Below, in pieces: positions 1-6,174 of a stretch of DNA of 64,000 nucleotides. Each line of letters starts with the position of its first letter. The first letter of the stretch is position 1. Source of the stretch: Stenotrophomonas sp. Ste86 (GTDB taxonomy: Bacteria > Pseudomonadota > Gammaproteobacteria > Xanthomonadales > Xanthomonadaceae). Location: assembly GCF_024519465.1 (NCBI RefSeq), contig NZ_JALJRW010000009.1, forward strand, positions 1 through 64,000, written 5' to 3'. The position numbers and the translations under genes are program-made. The notes under the pieces were generated by a model, which saw only the letters and a program-made list of their open reading frames with translations, did not search any database and had not been told where the DNA came from.

Positions 1-70
1 GTGCCGGCCGCTGGCCGGCAACCTCATGAACCTGCCAGCGCACGCTGCGTGCCGGCCGTTGGCCGGCACA
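1..70. repeat. Pair of REP-like palindromes
   Basis: Two near-identical hairpins with stem TGCCGGCC/GGCCGGCA lie at about 1-21 and 49-70, separated by unrelated sequence. They sit in the gap downstream of the minus-strand gene at 138-680. They resemble the short palindromic REP elements scattered through Stenotrophomonas intergenic DNA. The window edge cuts the region, so the full cluster may be larger. Confidence 0.6.
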
Positions 71-106
71 TGCTGTCAGGGGGCTTTTACGCCGGATGCG
101 AGGGGC

Positions 107-129
107 AGCCGACCAACGGTCGGCTCTAC
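107..129. repeat. SMAG/GTAG-type REP element
   Basis: A 23-bp palindrome with stem AGCCGACC/GGTCGGCT ends in CTAC, i.e. it starts with GTAG on the other strand. That terminal tetranucleotide is the hallmark of the SMAG repeats of Stenotrophomonas. The same ACCAACGGT core recurs in the tandem array at 22136-22343. Confidence 0.65.
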
Positions 130-137
130 CGGTCTCT

Positions 138-680
138 TCAGAACGGGTCGCTGCCCGGTCGCACTTCCACGCCCAACAACGAGCACAGCGCCAGCATCGC
201 GTCGTCGTCGCGGCTGAGCGCCATCCAGCCGGCCAGGCCGTCGTTGCCGGTGTCCACGCTCCACAGCGAGTAGTTCTGCTCGCGCAGGCGGTCGTAGGCG
301 GTGCCCATCAGCACCGAGGCATCCACCTTGGCGGCGAAATCCTCGTCATCCAGGTCGCCGCCCCAGTCCAGCTGCAGGTTCCAGCGCGCGGACAGCTCGT
401 TGACCGCCGACATCAGCGCATCGGCATCCTCACGGTCCACCTCGAACCCGGACTGCCAGGCGATGGCGGCCATCAGCGGCGGCAGCCAGTCGGCTTCTTC
501 GTCGATCTCCTCGCCTGCTTCCAGCACCGCCTCGCGCCAGCGGTTGAACTGCTGCAGGCCCAGCTCTTCGTCGCCCGGGTTGATCAGCACGAACAGGTTC
601 CAGATCCGCGCCTCGAAATCGTCTTCGTCGAAATCGCGCTCTTCTTCTTCGAAGTCGAAATAATCGCTGTTGTCAGGCAT
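138..680 (-). CDS. DUF6630-like hypothetical protein
   Basis: A 180-residue soluble protein with no signal peptide or membrane segment. The first 17 residues are extremely acidic (FDFEEEERDFDEDDFE), followed by an aromatic, acid-rich helical domain. I chose the ATG at 680 because this acidic start is followed by continuous, plausible protein sequence, while the longer reading frame upstream translates into an Arg/Pro-rich shadow. It resembles the DUF6630 family of Xanthomonadaceae from memory; no function is known to me. It is divergent from the DUF3297 gene at 818, with a 137-bp gap that must hold both promoters. Confidence 0.65.
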   Translation of the reverse strand: MPDNSDYFDFEEEERDFDEDDFEARIWNLFVLINPGDEELGLQQFNRWREAVLEAGEEIDEEADWLPPLMAAIAWQSGFEVDREDADALMSAVNELSARWNLQLDWGGDLDDEDFAAKVDASVLMGTAYDRLREQNYSLWSVDTGNDGLAGWMALSRDDDAMLALCSLLGVEVRPGSDPF

Positions 681-817
681 GACCGGTATTCCTGTAGGCA
701 GGCGGGCATTCTGCCGTGCAGTGGCGTTGGCAGGAAGCGAAATTCGGCCACGGGGCCGCCGCGGTTTATCCTGTACGTCTGGAAGATGGCCGTGGTGGCC
801 ATTACGACGCACTGACC

Positions 818-1069
818 ATGAGCGATACCCCTCCCGATCACCTGGCGATCAACCCGACCAGTCCCTTCCATGATGGCCCCGCGCTGGAGCGTGGCGTCGG
901 CATCCGTTTCAACGATGTCGAGCGCGACAACGTCGAAGAATATTCGGTCAGCGAAGGCTGGATCCGCGTACAGGCCGGCAAGGCCCGCGACCGCCGTGGC
1001 AACCCGATGACCATCAAGATCAAGGGCACCGTGGTGGCGTATTACCTGGACCAGAAGCCGGACGCCTGA
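818..1069 (+). CDS. DUF3297 family protein
   Basis: An 83-residue soluble protein that matches the DUF3297 family pattern: HLAINPTSPFH near the N terminus, GIRFNDVER in the middle and a C-terminal KIKGTVVAYY segment. The family is small, conserved in proteobacteria, and has no proven role. The ATG at 818 gives the usual short length; an in-frame extension from 716 is not protein-like. It stands alone, divergent from the gene at 138-680 and followed by a cluster of three SMAG hairpins. Confidence 0.85.
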   Translation: MSDTPPDHLAINPTSPFHDGPALERGVGIRFNDVERDNVEEYSVSEGWIRVQAGKARDRRGNPMTIKIKGTVVAYYLDQKPDA

Positions 1070-1083
1070 TCGACCGAACGGGG

Positions 1084-1232
1084 GTAGAGCCACCCCATGG
1101 GTGGCTGCTTTCCGGGCCGGGCGCAGGCCAGACCTTCGGCGTTGCGACAGCCACCCATGGGGTGGCTCTACCCGTCGGTCGGGCGCAGGCCGACATCGGG
1201 CATTGCGACAGCCACCCATGGGGTGGCTCTAC
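1084..1232. repeat. Cluster of three SMAG REP elements
   Basis: Three copies of a 23-bp palindrome built on AGCCACCC/GGGTGGCT lie at 1084-1106 (GTAG at its left end), 1149-1171 and 1210-1232 (CTAC at their right ends). The first is inverted relative to the other two, and the last two repeat with a 61-bp period that includes the flanking TTGCGACA. They fill the convergent gap between the DUF3297 gene and the antiporter, a position where such hairpins may act as terminators or mRNA stabilisers. Confidence 0.8.
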
Positions 1233-1248
1233 CCTCCGGATTTATGGT

Positions 1249-2892
1249 TTACCCGCGCTGGCGGGTTTCCAGCAGGTCCAGGTTGCGGATCAGGCGGCGC
1301 GAGACCTCATCGGAGATCGTGCCGCGCCGGGTCAGCCGGAACAGTTCCTCGCGCTCGGCGGTGAGCCCGGCGCCGCGCAGCTGGCGGTAGCCTTCTTCCA
1401 TCCGCCGCACCTTTTCCGGGTCCGCATCGGGTCCGTCGTCCTTCTCCAGGTTGCGCTGGTACAGCAGGCTCACCCGCGAGGCGGCGTCGTTGTACAGCTG
1501 CACGTTCTCGGTGGTCTGGTTCTGCACCAGTTGCTGGCGCATGCGTTCCACCCCGGCCAAGGCCGCCTTGGACGCCAGTCGCCGTGCCAGGTCCTCGGCC
1601 TTGCGCTCGCCCGAATCGGCCGGCAGCTCCAGGCCCTTGAGCAGGCGCGGCAGCGCCACGCTGGCCGCCACCAGCGAGAACAGGATCACCGCCGCCGCCA
1701 GGAAGATCACCAGGTCGCGCGCGGGGAACGCGCTGCCATCGGGCAGGAACAACGGCAGGGTGAGCACGCCGGCCAGGGTGATCGCACCGCGCACGCCGGC
1801 CACCGAGGTCGCCACGACGATGCGCCACGAGGTGCCTTGCCGTACTTCGCCGCGATGGCGGGCACGCAGGACGCTCCAGCGCAGCGACACCCACACCCAG
1901 GCCAGGCGCAGCACGATCAGCGTCAGGTTGATCACCACCACGTACACCAGCAACCACCACGCGCTGTGGTGGCCGCTCTCGCTGACGGTGGTGATCGCGC
2001 GATCGACGATGCCCGGCAGCTGCTCGCCGAGCAGCACGAACATGATGCCGTTGAAGCTGAACTGCAGCATCCCCCACACCGCCGCGCGCTGCACGCGCAT
2101 GCTGCCGGAGACGCGACCGGTCAGCTCGACGTAGCTCATGGTGATGCCGGCGGCCACCGCCGCCAGGATGCCCGAGGCATTGGCTTCTTCAGCCAGCAGG
2201 TAGGCCGCGAACGGAATCAGCAGGTTGACCAGCAACGCCGCGCCCGGCTCTTCACCGAAACGCCGCCACAGCCAGCGCTGGAACGTCGATACCCCCAGGG
2301 TCACCGCCACGCCGATCGCCAGACCGGCCAGCGCCACCCACAGGAAGGTCAGCGAGGCGGTCGCCAGCGAGAAGCTGCCGGTCATCACCGCGGCCACCGC
2401 GAAGCGGAAACAGACCAGGCCGGACGCATCGTTCAACAACGACTCGCCTTCCAGGATGTGCATCAGGCGCTTGGGAATCGGCGCGCGCGAGGCGATTGAA
2501 CCCACCGCCACCGGATCGGTCGGGGAAATGATCGCCGCCAGCGCGAAGGCCACCGCCAGCGGCATCACCGGGATCATCCAGTGGATCAGGAAGCCGGCGC
2601 CGACCACGGTGAACACCACCAGCCCGAGCGCCAGCTCCAGGATCACGCCCTTGTCGCGGAACAGGCCCTGCTTGGGAATACGCCAGCCGTCGAGGAACAG
2701 CAGCGGTGGCAGGAACAGCAGGAAGAACATTTCCGGTTCCAGCGCGTGGCCACGGTTGAACACCCCGGCGATCACCGCGCCCAGCCCGATCTGCACCAGT
2801 GGCAGTGGCAAGGACAACGGCAATACCCGGACCAGGTAGCCGCTGGCGACAACGGCCACCAGCATCGCCAGGACGACTTCAATGGTATGCAT
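1249..2892 (-). CDS. Na+/H+ antiporter, CPA1 (NhaP/YjcE-like) family
   Basis: A 547-residue inner-membrane protein with about 12 hydrophobic segments in the first 410 residues and a charged, helical cytoplasmic tail of about 130 residues. SPTDPVAV at about 123-130 and GESLLNDASG at about 149-158 are the CPA1 signature with the membrane-embedded Asp residues that carry cations. It should exchange cytoplasmic Na+ (or K+) for protons and help pH and salt homeostasis. The tail (rich in RxxEE and ELFRLTRR-type helices) is the likely regulatory part. It starts at an ATG at 2892 and forms a single-gene unit. Confidence 0.9.
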   Translation of the reverse strand: MHTIEVVLAMLVAVVASGYLVRVLPLSLPLPLVQIGLGAVIAGVFNRGHALEPEMFFLLFLPPLLFLDGWRIPKQGLFRDKGVILELALGLVVFTVVGAGFLIHWMIPVMPLAVAFALAAIISPTDPVAVGSIASRAPIPKRLMHILEGESLLNDASGLVCFRFAVAAVMTGSFSLATASLTFLWVALAGLAIGVAVTLGVSTFQRWLWRRFGEEPGAALLVNLLIPFAAYLLAEEANASGILAAVAAGITMSYVELTGRVSGSMRVQRAAVWGMLQFSFNGIMFVLLGEQLPGIVDRAITTVSESGHHSAWWLLVYVVVINLTLIVLRLAWVWVSLRWSVLRARHRGEVRQGTSWRIVVATSVAGVRGAITLAGVLTLPLFLPDGSAFPARDLVIFLAAAVILFSLVAASVALPRLLKGLELPADSGERKAEDLARRLASKAALAGVERMRQQLVQNQTTENVQLYNDAASRVSLLYQRNLEKDDGPDADPEKVRRMEEGYRQLRGAGLTAEREELFRLTRRGTISDEVSRRLIRNLDLLETRQRG

Positions 2893-3002
2893 GTATTTTC
2901 CAGTGGACGGCGCGAGGGGGAGGCTGCGAGGCAGCCGGCGCCGGAAACTGCAAAAAAACTACCACACCCGTCCGCCGGAGCGAACGCCGACGCGGCCCAG
3001 GC

Positions 3003-3653
3003 TCAGTCGCTGGACAGCAGCTGACGCGCGCTCCAGGCAGTGACTTCGGCCTGCATTGCCGGCGTCAGCGCGTGATCGGCCGCGTAGCTGCGCAGTGCGT
3101 GCGCTACGCCCAGCGCCTGCAGACGCGCCGATGCAGCGGTAGCCAACGCGAACGGCAACGTGCGGTCATCGCGTCCGTGCAGGATCAGACCCTGCACGCC
3201 ACGGTGGGCGATGTCGGCCGGGATGTGCGGTGCGATCTCCGGCAGGATGCGCCCGGACAGGATCGCAAACTGCCGCGCCACCTGCGGTGCCGTGAGCGCG
3301 ATGCCTGCGCTCATGATCCCGCCCTGGCTGAAGCCGGCCACCAGCGTGTGCGCGGCATCGATGCCGAGCTGCGCCTGCTGGTCGCGCACGTACGCGATCA
3401 ACAGACGACGGCTGGCCTCGGCCTGTGCGGGATCGATCACCGGCCCGTTCGCGCCGAACTGCACCGTGAACCAGCCGAAGGCATCCGCTGCGAACGCGAG
3501 CGGACCGCGTGGCAGCAGCACCTGCAAGCGTGGATCCAGCCCATGGGCCAGCGCCTGCAGTGATCGTTCATTGCTGCCCACGCCATGCAACAGCACCACC
3601 AGCCCCTGCGCCGGCCCCGTGGCCGCACGTACCACCGTATGCAGGCTGCTCAC
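3003..3653 (-). CDS. Carboxylesterase/phospholipase, alpha/beta hydrolase (Abhydrolase_2)
   Basis: A 216-residue alpha/beta hydrolase of the short carboxylesterase type. Oxyanion-hole motif LLHGVGSN lies at about 21-28, the nucleophile elbow GFSQG at 107-111 (Ser109), the acid in GRDD (Asp163) and His194 in ADH, so the triad is complete. It should hydrolyse short-chain esters or lysophospholipids in the cytoplasm. The start is a GTG at 3653 that overlaps the stop of the upstream dioxygenase gene by 4 bp (GTGA), so the two are translationally coupled. It is the last gene of the doxX-dioxygenase-esterase operon. Confidence 0.88.
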   Translation of the reverse strand: MSSLHTVVRAATGPAQGLVVLLHGVGSNERSLQALAHGLDPRLQVLLPRGPLAFAADAFGWFTVQFGANGPVIDPAQAEASRRLLIAYVRDQQAQLGIDAAHTLVAGFSQGGIMSAGIALTAPQVARQFAILSGRILPEIAPHIPADIAHRGVQGLILHGRDDRTLPFALATAASARLQALGVAHALRSYAADHALTPAMQAEVTAWSARQLLSSD

Positions 3654-4447
3654 GCAGCCGCTTGGCCGTCGAAGCGATAGATGTCCATCGCCAGGAAACC
3701 GGCATCGATACCGGCATCGATGCGCTGCGCGCCCAGCACCTCGCCGCCGGCCGCGCCCATGGCCAAGTGCAGCGGCTGCAGGTGCTCGTCACTGGGGTGC
3801 GCCTGCACCGCATGCGGCGCGCGGGCGCGGTAATCCAGCAGCGCGGCACTGTCATTGGCCTCCAAGCGCTGTTCCACCCAGTCGATGAAGGGGCGCACGT
3901 ACGGCGCTTCCTTGCCCTCGGCGTAGTTACCCCAGTCGTGCAGGTTGTGGGTGATGCTGCCCGAACCGATCACCAGCACACCCTGCTCGCGCAGCGGTGC
4001 CAGCGCGCGGCCCAGTGCGTACTGGTGGGTCGGCCCCAGCAGCGGCTGGATCGCCAGCGGTACCACCGGGATGTCCGCCTGCGGGTACAGGAAGCGCAGC
4101 GGCACCCACGCGCCGTGATCCAGGCCCCGGCGTGGATCTATCGCGGCAGGCAGGCCGGCAGCATCCAGCCGTGCGGCGATCTCGGCCGCCAGCGCCGGAT
4201 CGCCCGGCGCCGGGTACTGCAGGTCGAACAGCGCCTGCGGGAAACCGCCGAAGTCGTGGATCGTCGGTGGCTGCGCATGCCCGCCCACCGCCGGCTGGTG
4301 GGTGAGCCAGTGCGCCGAGGCCATCACGATCGCGCGCGGACGCGGCAACTGCTTGGCCAGCGTCGCCAGGCGCTCGCCGACCAGACCGGGGTTGAGCGCG
4401 GTCATCGGCGAACCGTGGGAGATGTACAGCGAAGGCAGACGGGACAT
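3650..4447 (-). CDS. ygiD: 4,5-DOPA-extradiol-dioxygenase-like protein (LigB superfamily)
   Basis: A 265-residue member of the class III extradiol dioxygenase superfamily, close to YgiD/DODA. SHGSPM at about 10-15, the SAHWLT segment and DFGGFP are the family's metal-site regions, where His residues bind Fe or Zn. The family opens the ring of catechols such as DOPA; the natural substrate here cannot be read from the sequence. ATG at 4447 gives the normal length. The gene lies 37 bp after doxX and overlaps the esterase by 4 bp. DoxX plus dioxygenase under a divergent LysR regulator suggests a response to aromatic or quinone compounds (inference). Confidence 0.85.
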   Translation of the reverse strand: MSRLPSLYISHGSPMTALNPGLVGERLATLAKQLPRPRAIVMASAHWLTHQPAVGGHAQPPTIHDFGGFPQALFDLQYPAPGDPALAAEIAARLDAAGLPAAIDPRRGLDHGAWVPLRFLYPQADIPVVPLAIQPLLGPTHQYALGRALAPLREQGVLVIGSGSITHNLHDWGNYAEGKEAPYVRPFIDWVEQRLEANDSAALLDYRARAPHAVQAHPSDEHLQPLHLAMGAAGGEVLGAQRIDAGIDAGFLAMDIYRFDGQAAA

Positions 4448-4484
4448 CACAGACTCCAGGAGAAGAACATCGATGCAGCCGCGC

Positions 4485-4895
4485 TCAGCGCGACACCAGC
4501 GTCCACTTGCCATCGCCGATGCAGAACAGCACCAGCAGTGCGAACGCCCAGAACGCCGGGTATTCCCAGCCACCGCCGGCATTGGCGAAGCTGAAACCGT
4601 TGGCGCCGTGCACGCTGACGATGGTGCCCAGCAGCAGCGGCACGCCTGCCAGCCCGACCCAGCGCGCGTAGATGCCGAGCAGCAGCGCGGCGGCCAGGGT
4701 GAGCTCCAGCGCGATGGTCAGGTAGCCGAGCGCACCGGGCAGGCCCAGCGAGGCGAAATAGGCCGCGGTGCCGGCCGGGGTGAACACCAGCAGCTTGGTC
4801 AGGCCGTGGACCAGGAACAGCGCCCCCAGGCCCCAGCGCAGCAGGCTGGCACCCAGCGGGGCAAGTGCGGAAACACGTACAGGGGACGGTTGCAT
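4485..4895 (-). CDS. DoxX family membrane protein
   Basis: A 136-residue protein with four predicted membrane helices and the DoxX pattern (GLGALFLVHGLTK, then ALGYLTIALELTLAAALLLG, then a final FCIGDGKW). DoxX proteins are small inner-membrane subunits often linked to thiol, quinone or redox stress. It is the first gene of a three-gene minus-strand operon with the dioxygenase and esterase, and it is divergent from the LysR-type regulator at 4992, the classic layout for a LysR-controlled operon. Confidence 0.88.
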   Translation of the reverse strand: MQPSPVRVSALAPLGASLLRWGLGALFLVHGLTKLLVFTPAGTAAYFASLGLPGALGYLTIALELTLAAALLLGIYARWVGLAGVPLLLGTIVSVHGANGFSFANAGGGWEYPAFWAFALLVLFCIGDGKWTLVSR

Positions 4896-4991
4896 GGGGC
4901 ACCTCGCGGATTAGGATGGGGACAGGTTATTGCGCTCAGCCACAGCGATAAATACGATCAGACGACGCTGTTTATTACGGGAAATGAAACA
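4896..4991. promoter_or_regulatory. Divergent doxX / lysR control region with candidate LysR operator
   Basis: This 96-bp gap separates the divergent doxX operon and the LysR gene, so it must hold both promoters. It is much richer in A+T than its surroundings. An inverted pair ATAAA (4948-4952) / TTTAT (4971-4975), centred in the gap, is a candidate LysR-type binding site. No clean -35/-10 pair could be assigned. Confidence 0.45.
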
Positions 4992-5873
4992 ATGGACACT
5001 CTCGAGGCGATGCGTGTGTTCGTGGCCGTGGTCGAGCGCAATGGCTTCAGCGCGGCGGCCCAGGCGCTGGACCTGTCCACGGCAGGGGTGACGCGGCAGA
5101 TCGCGGCGCTGGAGAAGCGACTGTCCACCCGTTTGCTGAACCGCACCACCCGCCGGGTCAGCCCGACCAGCACCGGTGCGGCGTATTACGCGCAATGCGT
5201 GCAGCTGCTGGCGCAGTTCGACGCGCTGGAGGCCGGGATAGGCGCGCAGGCGCTGGAGCCGTCCGGGCTGCTGCGGGTCAACGCGCCGGTGAGCTACGGC
5301 ATCGCCCGGCTGGGCCCGCTGCTGGCCGGCTACCGCGCCCGCTACCCGCAGGTGCAGCTAGAACTGTCGCTGTCCGACCGCCTGGTGGACATGGTCGAAG
5401 AAGGCTACGACGTGGCCCTGCGCATCACCCGCCAGCCGAGTCCGGCGCTGATCGCTCGCAAGCTGGCCGATACCCACATCACCCTGTGCGCGGCACCGGC
5501 CTACCTGGACGCGCATGGCCGCCCGCAGCAGCCCGAGGACCTGGCCGAGCACGAATGCCTGGGCTACAGCTACTGGGGCGGCGGCGACAGCTGGCCATTG
5601 CGCGGGCCGCGCGGCGACGTTTCCGTGGCGGTGCGCGGCGGCCTGCGCGCCAACAATGGCGATGTCCTGCGCGAAGCGGCGCTGGCCGGGATGGGCATCA
5701 TCCTGCAGCCGGATTTCCTGGTCGGCGACGCCCTGGCTGACGGTCGCCTTGAACGCTTGCTGCCGGAGTGGGACGTCGCCCCGATCGGTATCTACGCGGT
5801 GTACACCAGCCGCAACCACCTTGCTCCGAAGGTGCGCAGCTTCATTGATTACCTGGTGGAAGCGTTGGGCTGA
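4992..5873 (+). CDS. LysR family transcriptional regulator
   Basis: A 293-residue LTTR. The winged-helix domain fills residues 1-60 (MDTLEAMRVFVAVVE, then the recognition helix around TAGVTRQIAALEKRL), and the LysR substrate-binding domain fills about 90-290. The RLLNRTTRRV and LLRVNAPVSYG segments are typical of the large CrgA/DmlR-like clade. The ATG at 4992 places the helix-turn-helix at the normal position. It faces away from the doxX operon and most likely controls it and itself; the co-inducer is unknown. Confidence 0.92.
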   Translation: MDTLEAMRVFVAVVERNGFSAAAQALDLSTAGVTRQIAALEKRLSTRLLNRTTRRVSPTSTGAAYYAQCVQLLAQFDALEAGIGAQALEPSGLLRVNAPVSYGIARLGPLLAGYRARYPQVQLELSLSDRLVDMVEEGYDVALRITRQPSPALIARKLADTHITLCAAPAYLDAHGRPQQPEDLAEHECLGYSYWGGGDSWPLRGPRGDVSVAVRGGLRANNGDVLREAALAGMGIILQPDFLVGDALADGRLERLLPEWDVAPIGIYAVYTSRNHLAPKVRSFIDYLVEALG

Positions 5874-5938
5874 GGGTGCGCGCCTGGGTGCGTTGATCTA
5901 TGCAAACAGCAGCGCTTCTGTTTTCCGGAAGGCGGGGC

Positions 5939-6032
5939 CCGGGTAGGGCTCGACGGGACACGCCGTGGACCCATCCATGGGGGCTCGTACACGGCATCCA
6001 TGCCGTGCACGGTCCCGTCGAGCCCTACCCGG
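5939..6032. repeat. Inverted SMAG dimer
   Basis: A perfect 21-bp inverted repeat (5939-5959 against 6012-6032, arms containing GGGTAGGGCTCGACGGGAC) encloses a 52-bp loop that contains a second palindrome built on ACGGCAT/ATGCCGT. GTAG and CTAC lie in the two arms, so this is two SMAG units in opposite orientation that can fold into one long stem. It lies between the lysR gene and the convergent EAL gene. Confidence 0.75.
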
Positions 6033-6139
6033 CCCCCCTCTGGACGGATAGCGGCGTGCGGTTGGGCCAGCAAAGAGAAGCACCGCCGCAGCTATCGCTG
6101 TTGATCCTCCCTCCGCAGCGTGCAGCCCGCTGTGCGGAG

Positions 6140-6164
6140 GGCGCCGGGAAAGGCGCCGCTTTTT
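6140..6164 (+). terminator. Rho-independent terminator after lysR
   Basis: Stem GGCGCC (6140-6145) / GGCGCC (6152-6157) with a six-base loop is followed by a T run at 6160-6164, reading on the plus strand. It would end transcription from the lysR gene before the convergent EAL gene. Confidence 0.65.
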
Positions 6165-6174
6165 GCCGTCAGCG

